Positions 45,922-54,462 of a stretch of DNA of 64,000 bases are shown piece by piece. The stretch spans positions 161,209 through 225,208 of the forward strand of contig NZ_FNES01000004.1 of the NCBI RefSeq assembly GCF_900100195.1, read 5' to 3'. This DNA is from Billgrantia gudaonensis. Lineage in GTDB: Bacteria > Pseudomonadota > Gammaproteobacteria > Pseudomonadales > Halomonadaceae. A program made the translations under genes and the position numbers. Below the pieces are notes generated by a model. That model had not been told where the DNA came from. It did not search any database and worked only from the letters and a program-made list of their open reading frames with translations. The stretch's first letter is position 1; every line of letters begins with the position of its first letter.

Positions 45922-47637
45922 ATGAGCCATCACCACCCCCAAGAACGCATTCGTTCGCTATCCGGGCACCCCGCCCGACTGATTCAGCATGCGTTCGACC
46001 AGAGCCACAACGGCATGGTGATCACCGATGCCACAGGCCACATCGTGCTGGCCAACGAAGCGTTCTGTCGAATCGCTGGCTGCGAACGCCGGGAAGCCAC
46101 CGGCTGGCCCATCGAACACTTCTTCGCCTCGTTGCGCACGCCGATGCCCATGAGTCTGGACGACGCCATGCCCCACGCCTGGCAGCAGGAAGTGCTGTGC
46201 CGGCATGCCGATGGCGAATCGCACCCGGTCCTCATGACGGTGGACGCTCTGCCTTCCACCCACGACCAGGCAACGCACTTCCTGCGCACTTTCGTCAACC
46301 TGATCACCAGCCACAGCGACAGGCCAAGCACTCACCACTGGGTGCACGTCGACCCCACGACGGGCTTGCCCAACTGGCTGCTGCTACGCGACCGGCTTAG
46401 CCACGCCCTGGCTCACGCCGAACGTACCGACCATGGCCTGGCACTGCTGTTCATCGATGTCGATCGCTTCAAGGCCGTGAACGATGCCGTGGGTCACATC
46501 GAGGGAGATCGACTGCTGGGAGACCTGGCCCGACGCATGCAGGGCGCACTGCGCAACCGAGACACGCTGGCCCGTCTGGGGGGTGACGAGTTCGTGATGA
46601 TCCTCGACGGCTCTGCCGAAGCGGCGCAGATCGTCGCCGAACGCCTTCAGGAAGCGCTCGAACCACCATTCGCCGTGGAAAACGGCCAGCTGCTGCTGAC
46701 CGTTTCCATCGGCATCGCCCTCTTTCCGTTCGATGCCGAAGACGAAGAAGGTCTGATCAACGGTGCCCAAGGCGCCATGCTCACCGCCCGCCAGAAGGGC
46801 CCCGGACGCCTGGCCTTCGTGGATCATCGGCTGACTGCCCAGCTCAAGGAAAAATTCCGCCTGGAGTGTCAGCTCAGTGAGGCAGCGCACGCTCCCGAGA
46901 AGCATTTTGCGGTGCACTATCAGCCCGAGTTCGACCCGCGCAGCGGAGCCTGCATCGGCCTGGAGGCGAGGCTTTATTGGCACCAGCCGCATCATGGCTG
47001 GCGCTCACCGGAGACCTTTCGCGACGCCGCCAACCGGCTAGGCCTCGGCGTGCGGCTCGATCGCTGGGCGCTGCTGAAGACGATCGACGACCATCACCGC
47101 TGGCAAGCCGATGCTTCTCCGCTCGGAATGCTGACCATCACCCTGCCGCTGTCGGAAAGCCACCTGGCGCACAACACCTTCGACGGTCGTCCTCTGGACC
47201 GCTTCCTTCGTCAACACCATCCCGACCCCTTGACGTGGCTGACGCTGGCGATTCCCAGCCAATGCCTGGGACTGAAGCTGGAAGATGCCGCTCATCTGCT
47301 CAAGCGACTGGTCACGCTCGGTGTACGACTGACCGTGGACGATCTCGGGGATGGCGCCTTCGATCTGGCCCGCCTGGCGCGCTTGCCACTGCATCGGGCA
47401 CGTTTCCGGGCCAGCCTGGCCAGAGAATCGCAACGCTCACTGGCCGCAGCGCTATGCCGCCTGCTCGAGGCCCTGGCGATCGAGCCAGGGGTGACGCACG
47501 TCGATACCCTGGAGGACGCCCTGGCCATCGAAGCCCTGTCGTTGCCCCGTGTCCAGGGTGAGCATTACGGCTTGGCAATGTCGACTCAAGCGCTTGACGA
47601 TTGGCTGGGCACCCAGAACATATCGCCGAGTGCATGA
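45922..47637 (+). CDS. PAS-GGDEF protein with degenerate EAL domain
   Basis: A 571-residue soluble protein: PAS (about 15-130, FDQSHNGMVITDATGHIVLA), GGDEF (about 145-300, LARLGGDEFVMIL, with an RNRD inhibitory site) and a C-terminal EAL-like domain (about 320-570). The EAL domain has lost key residues: the signature reads GLEARLYW and not EALxRW, the DDFGTG loop is DDLGDG, and the ES(T) and AEGVE motifs are unrecognisable. It is likely a cyclase with a non-catalytic EAL used for binding. A TTG start 17 codons upstream is possible, but the ATG at 45922 begins just before the PAS domain. It is divergent from the membrane GGDEF gene. Confidence 0.88.
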   Translation: MSHHHPQERIRSLSGHPARLIQHAFDQSHNGMVITDATGHIVLANEAFCRIAGCERREATGWPIEHFFASLRTPMPMSLDDAMPHAWQQEVLCRHADGESHPVLMTVDALPSTHDQATHFLRTFVNLITSHSDRPSTHHWVHVDPTTGLPNWLLLRDRLSHALAHAERTDHGLALLFIDVDRFKAVNDAVGHIEGDRLLGDLARRMQGALRNRDTLARLGGDEFVMILDGSAEAAQIVAERLQEALEPPFAVENGQLLLTVSIGIALFPFDAEDEEGLINGAQGAMLTARQKGPGRLAFVDHRLTAQLKEKFRLECQLSEAAHAPEKHFAVHYQPEFDPRSGACIGLEARLYWHQPHHGWRSPETFRDAANRLGLGVRLDRWALLKTIDDHHRWQADASPLGMLTITLPLSESHLAHNTFDGRPLDRFLRQHHPDPLTWLTLAIPSQCLGLKLEDAAHLLKRLVTLGVRLTVDDLGDGAFDLARLARLPLHRARFRASLARESQRSLAAALCRLLEALAIEPGVTHVDTLEDALAIEALSLPRVQGEHYGLAMSTQALDDWLGTQNISPSA

Positions 47638-47652
47638 GTTCCGGCACCGCGA

Positions 47653-48408
47653 TCAGGGCAACCGACAGTTGATACCCGCCGGCCACTCACCGCGCGGATT
47701 GGCGAAGACCAACTCGACCGCAAAGGTACCGCTGGTCGGGTCGATCACCCCATCGACGTTATCCACCTCGGCAACCACGGTTTCATTGACCGGTTCCAGC
47801 AAGGCGACTTCGAGCTCATCGCCAACGGCGATATGCCCGTAGGCTTCCAGCCGAAGAATGGCCTCGACCCGCAAAGGGTCCAACTGGACGATATCCAGCA
47901 CCGGGGTCGCATCGATGTATTCGCCCTCCTCGGCCTGCTGGCGGGCGACCATCCCGCTGAAAGGCGCCTCGGCCACCATGTCATCGAGGCGCGCCTCCCC
48001 TAGGTTCGCCTGAAGCCGGGCAAGCCTCAACTCGGTATCGATCTCGTCGCGTTCGCTGTCGCTGAGCATGCCTCGCTCGATCAAGCGTTGATTGCGCTGC
48101 AACTGGCGCGACGCGTAATCGACCCGTGCACGCTCCAGTTCGAGATTGGCACGCTCCACGTCACGCTTCAGAGCGAACAGGCGGTCGCCGGCTTCCACAC
48201 GCTCACCGGGCTCCACCAGAATCTCGTCGATGACTCCCGGCGTGTGACTCGACAGGGTCGCCTCGCGACCTGGCTCCACCAGGCAACTGATTTCATCGAA
48301 CGTCTTCTCTTCGGCCCCCCCATCCTGCTGGGCCTGCACCGGGCCAGCGATGACAGATACCGACAGGGCCACCAGCAATGCCCCATGACAGAGATTGGCG
48401 AAACGCAT
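47653..48408 (-). CDS. Small periplasmic adaptor, HlyD/RND type
   Basis: A 251-residue periplasmic adaptor with a cleavable signal peptide (ends near GPVQA, before QQDGG). It has a lipoyl-like half-motif (VEPGREATLSSHTPGVIDEI), a short coiled-coil hairpin (about 80-135), the return lipoyl half (APFSGMVARQQAEEGEYIDA) and a beta-barrel (VELVFANPRGEWPAGINCRL). There are two Cys in the mature protein (about residue 42 and near the C-terminus), which could form a disulfide. It has no transmembrane anchor or lipobox, unlike typical HlyD or AcrA. It is the last gene of the giant-protein operon, starting 48 bases after the SecA-like gene, with AGGAG six bases before the ATG. No ABC or RND pump lies nearby. 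Confidence 0.87.
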   Translation of the reverse strand: MRFANLCHGALLVALSVSVIAGPVQAQQDGGAEEKTFDEISCLVEPGREATLSSHTPGVIDEILVEPGERVEAGDRLFALKRDVERANLELERARVDYASRQLQRNQRLIERGMLSDSERDEIDTELRLARLQANLGEARLDDMVAEAPFSGMVARQQAEEGEYIDATPVLDIVQLDPLRVEAILRLEAYGHIAVGDELEVALLEPVNETVVAEVDNVDGVIDPTSGTFAVELVFANPRGEWPAGINCRLP

Positions 48409-48456
48409 GAGGTCTCCTGTTCATCTTGGCAGCGGCATGGCTTGCCGACATTGCCT

Positions 48457-50421
48457 TCACTCCGTTTTGCCACTGAAACCCAGCAGCTCGTTCTCGCGCC
48501 AGTCGGCGTCGAGCAGTCTCGCACGCTCTCGCGCATGGCGACGTTCCCGCTGGCGCTGTGCCCGGGATAGCCGGACTGGCAGCGGCCCAATATGCCGTTG
48601 CCAGCCGGCCAGCTCGTCGAGCAACGGATCGGTATCGCTGAGAGCGTACTCCACGCTACCCGGGTCGCCTTGTCGCGCACAGCGCCCGGCGATCTGGCGG
48701 TCGATGCGCGAGGCATCATGGCGCCCGGCGATGATCACATGCAAACCGCCCGCCTCACGCGCCTCCTCATCGAGGGCGATATCGGTTCCGCGCCCGGCCA
48801 TGCTGGTGGCAACCGTGATGGCACCGGCGCACCCGGCCCGAGCCACGGTGGCGGCCTCCTCGGCATCCTGACGGGCATTGAGCACGGCATGCTCCAGCCC
48901 GCGTGCTTCAAGGCGCCGGGACAGCACCTCCGAATCCGCCAGCGAGGCGGTGGCAATCAGTACCGGGCGTCGCCGGGCTGCCAACTGAGCAGCTCGTTCG
49001 GCCACCCATTGCCATCGGCCATCGTCATCGTCAAAGGCGTGCACACCCAGATGACGGCGGCGAGAGGGCCGGTGAGGAGGAATCGATACCACCCTCAGAC
49101 GATAGGTCCACCACAGCTCACCGCGCACCTCGCAGGCCGTACCGGTCATGCCCGAGAGATGCTGATAGCGGCGAAAGAAGCGCTGATAGGTAAGGCGCGC
49201 CAGGGTTCGATTGGGCTCGCTGGGCCGGCACCCTTCGAGCCGTTCCACCATCTGCTGCAGCCCCCGCTCCCAGCGCCGATCGGCCAGCACCCGCCCGGTA
49301 TGCTCATCGATGATCTGTACCTGACCGTCGCGAACGAGGTAATGACGATCGCGCTGAAACTGATGGCGGGCAACCAAGGCCTGCTGCAGCAGCCATTCGC
49401 GGCGCGCCTTGCCGAGCCAGCCGCTGCGCTCGCCCTGCGCAGCCAGCCGTCGCTCGGCCTGCTCAACCAGCCGCACCTTGCCAGCCTCGGTCAGGTGCAG
49501 ACGCCCGGACTCGCGTACGAAATCCTCGCCTTCCCGGTACCGTTCGGACAGCGTCAGCACCTCATCGATCAACGCGATGTCCAGCGGCTCGCCCTCATCC
49601 GGCCCCGACAGAATCAACGGTGTGCGAGCTTCGTCGAGCATCACGCTGTCCGCCTCGTCGACAATGGCGAAATGCAGCCCTCTCAACAACAACCGATGCT
49701 GGTCGAGCGCCCCGCGCAGGCTGGCCGCATGGGCTTGCAGCGGGGTGCACTCGCTTCCCAGCTCACGCCCATCGCGCAGATAGTCGAACACGAGTTCCTT
49801 GTTGGTGCAGTAGGTGATGTCGGCGGCATAGGCCGCTCGTCGTTGCCGCGGCGATCGTTCGTGGGTCACGACGCCTACCGTCAGTCCCAGGCGCGCGTAG
49901 ATCGGCGTCATCGCCTGGGCATCGCGGCCGGCCAGGTAGTCGTTGACGGTGACCACATGCACCGGGACGCCCGCCAAGGCCGCCGTGGCAGCAGGTAGCG
50001 TCGCGGTGAGCGTCTTGCCCTCACCGGTGGGCATCTCGGCGACCTTTCCTTCCAGCAGAGCCAACCCACCCATCAACTGTACGTCATGATGCGCCATTCC
50101 CAGCTCGCGCCATGCCACCTCACGCACCGTGGCGAAGGCTTCACGCGACAGCCTGGGGGATAGCCCTTCGGCCAGCAGGCGATCTCGCAGCGACTCGATG
50201 TACGCATCCAGTGCAACATCTCCTAGCGCCGACAGACGCTCGCCAAGGCGGTGGATGGCCGGCAGGGCACGGCGCAGACGCCAACGCTGCCAACCGCCCG
50301 GTAAGCGGCAGACGGCCCGGATACGATGCCAGGGCATTTCCAACGCGCCGGGAGGCGGCACCTGGCGCTCCGGACGATGCAACACATCGACCGGATATCT
50401 TTGCAACAAGGCGGCGGTCAT
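48457..50421 (-). CDS. SecA-like translocase ATPase, shortened
   Basis: A 654-residue homologue of the SecA motor. It has the Q-like and Walker A region (MPTGEGKT, about 130-137), Walker B (VDEADSVMLDEARTPLILSG, about 254-273), the crosslinking-domain stretch (about 225-380), and the second helicase lobe with SGMTGTA (about 423-429), AGRGTDI (about 542-548) and GRCARQGDPGS (about 579-589). After this lobe only about 65 residues remain. The helical scaffold/wing part and the zinc-binding C-terminal linker of housekeeping SecA (901 residues in E. coli) are absent. It is therefore a second, specialised SecA-type ATPase. It lies between HlyD-type genes in the operon of a giant protein, which suggests it drives export of that protein. 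The start overlaps no other gene but is only 4 bases past the upstream stop. Confidence 0.92.
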   Translation of the reverse strand: MTAALLQRYPVDVLHRPERQVPPPGALEMPWHRIRAVCRLPGGWQRWRLRRALPAIHRLGERLSALGDVALDAYIESLRDRLLAEGLSPRLSREAFATVREVAWRELGMAHHDVQLMGGLALLEGKVAEMPTGEGKTLTATLPAATAALAGVPVHVVTVNDYLAGRDAQAMTPIYARLGLTVGVVTHERSPRQRRAAYAADITYCTNKELVFDYLRDGRELGSECTPLQAHAASLRGALDQHRLLLRGLHFAIVDEADSVMLDEARTPLILSGPDEGEPLDIALIDEVLTLSERYREGEDFVRESGRLHLTEAGKVRLVEQAERRLAAQGERSGWLGKARREWLLQQALVARHQFQRDRHYLVRDGQVQIIDEHTGRVLADRRWERGLQQMVERLEGCRPSEPNRTLARLTYQRFFRRYQHLSGMTGTACEVRGELWWTYRLRVVSIPPHRPSRRRHLGVHAFDDDDGRWQWVAERAAQLAARRRPVLIATASLADSEVLSRRLEARGLEHAVLNARQDAEEAATVARAGCAGAITVATSMAGRGTDIALDEEAREAGGLHVIIAGRHDASRIDRQIAGRCARQGDPGSVEYALSDTDPLLDELAGWQRHIGPLPVRLSRAQRQRERRHARERARLLDADWRENELLGFSGKTE

Positions 50422-50425
50422 GGCA

Positions 50426-52576
50426 TCACCGGTCGAAGAGCCGCAGGAAATGGCGACGTAGCTCCCGCCACCAGCGATGGCCGATCGGTTCCGGCGGGTG
50501 TTCGATTCGCACGTAGACGCGCTCGTCCAGTCGTAGCGGCAGTTCCTGCCGAATCAGGCCTCGAGCGTCGAAATCGGCCAAATAGTGCTGACGAAAGGCG
50601 ATCAAGGGTTCACGTGCCTGCGGATCCAGAGCGATCGGCCCGCCACCCTCACGAGTCAGAGTCTCGCTCGGCACTTCGCGCGTTGCCCTGGGCGATAGCC
50701 ACTGCAGGGAGGACGCCACCTCGGCATCGGCACCGGGCAAGCGAAGCGTCACCTCGCGCGCCCGCTCGTTCACCGCAGCTCGGCGATGGACGGGAAGAAA
50801 CGCCCGCACGCGCAAGTCTTCGTCGCGAACCACGACCGCCACCGATTCGCCGCGCTGCAAAAACTGCCCGAGTTCGGGTCGCCCCTGAGGCATCAACAGT
50901 CGTCCGTCGCGCGGGCTCGTCACCAGAGTGGCAGCGGCCCGCAAACGCGCATCCGCCAGGCGCTCTTCCACGAGTTCCAAATTCTCGCGCTCCATGGCCA
51001 CCGACTGCGCCTCGCGAACGCTCGCCTGCAAGCGCAGATCGGCCTCGCGGCGCTGAGCCTCGAGTCGACTCACTTCGGAGGCCAACTCCGGCGCATCCAG
51101 GTGCATCAGGACATCTCCACGTTCCACCCAATCGCCGTCCTCGACGAGAATGTCGTTGAGCCGACCCGACGCTCCGAGCCGCACGTGCGTGGGTTCGGCA
51201 CTATCCACCACACCCTGAACGACGGTGGCATAGGGCAGCGGCAGTGCGAACAACAACAGGGCCAGGACGGCCAGGGTGCCGAGCAGCCAGGACCAAGCAC
51301 GCCGACGCGAGCCTTCCAGACGAGAATCCATGGTGATGGCCTTGAGCAGCTTGAGAGCAGGAAACACGAGCGTCATGAAGACCGACCAGAGCGCCAGCAA
51401 CACGCCGACGAACAGATAGCGCGTCGCCACGAAGACGGCGATGGCCACCATGATCACCAGGCGATAAGCGAACGACATCACCGAGTAGAGCACCAGCCAC
51501 ATCGCCTCGCGACGAGACCCCGCCTCTCCGGTGACATCGCGCCGTCCCAGCAGGTAGCGCTTGATCGCATAGCCGAGCTGCCGGTTCGCCCGCGAGCCGA
51601 GATTGGGAATTTCGAGCCAGTCTGCCAGCACGTAGTACGCATCGAAACGCAGCAGCGGGTTGCCATTGAAGAGCAACGTGGAAACCCCGGCGATGAGCAT
51701 GACGTTGAACATCAGCGAGCGCAGCGCGCCGGGTTCGGCCATTGCCCAGACGAGCATGGCCAGCGCCGCCAGGAACAGCTCGACCAGGATGCCCGCGGCA
51801 CCGACGAGCATGCGTTTGCCCTTTTCGGGACACGCCGCCGCGGCACTGGCATCCACATAAGGTACGGGAAAGAAGACCAGCAGCATGATGCCGATCTCAT
51901 GTACCTCTCCGCCAGCATCCTTGGTCGTCCAAGCGTGCCCGAGCTCATGCAGCGCCTTGATCAGTGGGTAGACCAGCGCCATCAACAGCAGATTGTCGAT
52001 ACCCAGCACCCGGTCGGCGAGATTCTCGGTCAATGCCTGCCAATGCAGCGTCGCTACCACCAGCGCCAGCCCCACCGTGGCCAGCCACAGGAAAGCGCCG
52101 AACGGGCCGATCAGCGGCTTGACCAACGGATAGGTGGCAGCCACGAAACGCTCGGGATCGAGCAACGGGATTCGAATGCCCAACGGCGAGCGTATCACTT
52201 GCTGCCACTTGCTCCGCTGGAGCTTGCGTTGGCGCCGAGACAGCTCGCCGATATCGATATCGCGATGGCCTGCCAGCACGTTGGCATTGTGCAGTCGGCC
52301 GATCAGACCGATCATTTCCTGCTGGGTCGGCATGGCATCGCCCAGCGACGCGCTCACTTGTTGCCAGATCTCGCCCAGCGTGCGCTGGCCGTCGAGACGT
52401 CCAATGACCTGATACGCTTCCGGCGTGAATCGATGCACCTGCCCGGTCAGGGTGTCGTGCAATACGTACCAGGGCTTTCCACGGTATTCGTGACGATGCA
52501 GGCTAGCGTGCCGTCGCAGCCGCAGGCGAAGGTCCGCAACGCGATGCCAGTGCTGGCTATAGAGAGTTCCGGCCAT
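50426..52576 (-). CDS. PqqD-like / M50 metalloprotease / HlyD fusion protein
   Basis: A 716-residue polytopic membrane protein with three parts. Residues about 25-100 look like a PqqD-type winged domain (YRGKPWYVLHDTLTGQVHRF, EAYQVIGRLDGQRTLGEIW). Residues about 145-410 form an M50 (site-2 protease) membrane domain with HELGHA (210-215) and the third metal-ligand region NGNPLLRFDAYY (Asp about 312). After a last TM (about 430-450), residues 452-716 form a HlyD-like adaptor with lipoyl halves (HVRLGASGRLNDILVEDGDW; LVTSPRDGRLLMPQGRPELG) and a coiled coil. PqqD-like domains bind leader peptides in other systems, so substrate recognition, cleavage and export may be joined in one chain. GGAAGGG precedes the ATG. 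Confidence 0.9.
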   Translation of the reverse strand: MAGTLYSQHWHRVADLRLRLRRHASLHRHEYRGKPWYVLHDTLTGQVHRFTPEAYQVIGRLDGQRTLGEIWQQVSASLGDAMPTQQEMIGLIGRLHNANVLAGHRDIDIGELSRRQRKLQRSKWQQVIRSPLGIRIPLLDPERFVAATYPLVKPLIGPFGAFLWLATVGLALVVATLHWQALTENLADRVLGIDNLLLMALVYPLIKALHELGHAWTTKDAGGEVHEIGIMLLVFFPVPYVDASAAAACPEKGKRMLVGAAGILVELFLAALAMLVWAMAEPGALRSLMFNVMLIAGVSTLLFNGNPLLRFDAYYVLADWLEIPNLGSRANRQLGYAIKRYLLGRRDVTGEAGSRREAMWLVLYSVMSFAYRLVIMVAIAVFVATRYLFVGVLLALWSVFMTLVFPALKLLKAITMDSRLEGSRRRAWSWLLGTLAVLALLLFALPLPYATVVQGVVDSAEPTHVRLGASGRLNDILVEDGDWVERGDVLMHLDAPELASEVSRLEAQRREADLRLQASVREAQSVAMERENLELVEERLADARLRAAATLVTSPRDGRLLMPQGRPELGQFLQRGESVAVVVRDEDLRVRAFLPVHRRAAVNERAREVTLRLPGADAEVASSLQWLSPRATREVPSETLTREGGGPIALDPQAREPLIAFRQHYLADFDARGLIRQELPLRLDERVYVRIEHPPEPIGHRWWRELRRHFLRLFDR

Positions 52577-52602
52577 GGCTCACACCCTTCCATCAAGCGG
52601 CA

Positions 52603-54462
52603 TCAGCCCCACCATCGCCAGACGTTGAGGCGCAACCAGTCGACCAGTTCCCGCGTCCAGATAGCGATCAGCCGCGCTTCGCCCATCTCGACCTTGCCGA
52701 CGCCCTCCATGCCGGGGCGCAACGCCGGCGGCGACTCCTCGAGCCGTGCCTCGACGACGAAACGGTTGCTGCCCTCTCGCCGCCGTGTCTGAGGGGTGAC
52801 TCGGGTGATTTCGAAGTCGATGGGCACGTCGGTCATTGCCGAAAGAACGAGTTCGCCCTGCTGCCCAGGTGCAATATCGCCGATTCGCGCTTCGTTCACT
52901 TCCAGCTCGATCCGATGGCCGCCTTGCGGCGCGACGCGAAACAGCTCCTCGCCTGCCTCGACCGCACTGCCCAAACGCTGCGTGAGGTCGCCGCCAACGA
53001 CTACGCCGTCGTAGGGAGCGCGCAGATTGGCGCGCTCGAGCCGCGACTGGATCAGCTGCAGCTCGGCCTCGACCTGCTGGCGCTGCGCGTCGATCACATT
53101 GAGCGAGGCTCGCTCACCCTCGGCGCGCAGCTCCTGAGCCTCGCTCGCCAGCTTGGCAAGCTCGCTCTGTGCCTGGAGCTGCTGTAGGCGCAGGTCGCGG
53201 GTATCCATGATGGCCAGAAGGTCTCCCTGTTGCACTTCGTCGCCGGCACGCACGCGCGCCTCCTCGATGTAGCCCTGGAAGGGAGCCGCCACGACCCGCT
53301 GCACCTCGCTCTTCAGGACGGCATCGGCCGAGACATGCTCCGTCCCAGTGGCCAGGTAGGCGAAAGCCACGATGGCCACCAGCACCAGCGCCGACAACTT
53401 GTAGCCAAGATGTCCGGCCCCCAGCAGTCTGCCGCTCTGCTCGCCCAGCGCCGCCAGCATCTTGACCGGCAAGGGGCGATCATTGCGACGTTTCTCTTCC
53501 AATGCCCGCGTACACAGCGCCATCAGGCCCTGCAATGCCTCGACTTCCTCAGCATCGAAGGGACGCTCACGCTCGATGGTCACTGCGCCACGTGGCCTGC
53601 CCTCATCCAGGCAGGGTACGCTCAGGGCATGAGGCACGTCCGTCATCTCGCAAAGCGAACCATGAGCTCGATTGACAGGGGTCGAGACCTCGCGCTCCGT
53701 CGACGCGGATAGCGGCCACCACACGGGGCGCCGCTGATCGAGGGCTTCGTCCATGGCGGCCTCGGTGGCGCGGATGCGATTCATCTTGCGATTGAAGCGC
53801 GCACTGTGCGAGATCTGCCGCAGGCGAGTCCGGCTACCGCGTCGCCACCCAAGACTTACCCGCTCGGCATCCAACGCGATTGCCAACCGAGTGGTGAGCT
53901 GCATGGCCGCCGCATCGAAGCCAGGCTGCTCGAGCATCGATGCCAGCAAGGTGAGATGTTCGCCGAGTCGCGCATGGCGGGTGCGCATACGGGTCGCCTG
54001 CCCGACGAGAATATCGCGCTCGAGAGTGGCGACGGCATCCTCGAGATGCTGCATCAGGGGCATCAGATCATGCTCGTCCGGCGTGGCATTCGCGGCCCGA
54101 ACTGCCGTGACACGAAACGCCACTGCGCCGACCAGGGCGTCATCCGACCTTTCGCCCGAGTCGCGAACCGGATAGCCGATGGCCACGCCACCCGACGCCA
54201 AGGGAGACACCAGCCCCCTGCCCGCCTCGCGAACCTGTCCGGCCAGGTCGAGCAAGGATACGCCGTCGGCGTTGGCCGGCCACAGCGCCACCGGCAACCA
54301 GCCCTCGGCCCGATGCCATAACACGATGCCTTCATCGAGTGACACCGCTGGGTGCGCATTGGTCAGGCGCTGGCCGCATCTGGACAGCCAGGCCTGAATA
54401 TCGACGGTGGATTCCGACACCGAGTCCTGCGTAGCATCCAGGTGACCGGCACTGGCGGTCAT
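52603..54462 (-). CDS. GAF-TM-HlyD protein
   Basis: A 619-residue inner-membrane protein. The cytoplasmic half carries a GAF-like domain (about 165-325: LTTRLAIALDAERVSLGWRR, ALSVPCLDEGRPRGAVTIER). One TM follows (about 352-372, LGYKLSALVLVAIVAFAYLA), then a HlyD adaptor (AAPFQGYIEEARVRAGDEVQ, a long coiled coil at about 415-480, RAPYDGVVVGGDL, MTDVPIDFEITRVTPQT). A sensor domain joined directly to an export adaptor is unusual. The ATG overlaps the giant gene's stop (ATGA) and has AGGAG six bases upstream, so translation is coupled to the giant protein. It is 26 bases from the M50-HlyD gene. Confidence 0.88.
   Translation of the reverse strand: MTASAGHLDATQDSVSESTVDIQAWLSRCGQRLTNAHPAVSLDEGIVLWHRAEGWLPVALWPANADGVSLLDLAGQVREAGRGLVSPLASGGVAIGYPVRDSGERSDDALVGAVAFRVTAVRAANATPDEHDLMPLMQHLEDAVATLERDILVGQATRMRTRHARLGEHLTLLASMLEQPGFDAAAMQLTTRLAIALDAERVSLGWRRGSRTRLRQISHSARFNRKMNRIRATEAAMDEALDQRRPVWWPLSASTEREVSTPVNRAHGSLCEMTDVPHALSVPCLDEGRPRGAVTIERERPFDAEEVEALQGLMALCTRALEEKRRNDRPLPVKMLAALGEQSGRLLGAGHLGYKLSALVLVAIVAFAYLATGTEHVSADAVLKSEVQRVVAAPFQGYIEEARVRAGDEVQQGDLLAIMDTRDLRLQQLQAQSELAKLASEAQELRAEGERASLNVIDAQRQQVEAELQLIQSRLERANLRAPYDGVVVGGDLTQRLGSAVEAGEELFRVAPQGGHRIELEVNEARIGDIAPGQQGELVLSAMTDVPIDFEITRVTPQTRRREGSNRFVVEARLEESPPALRPGMEGVGKVEMGEARLIAIWTRELVDWLRLNVWRWWG

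Noticed and set aside
50786..52792. Long plus-strand frame opposite the M50-HlyD gene
   Set aside because: Gln/Arg/His-rich antisense shadow with no family motif; the minus-strand gene has clear domains and coupling.
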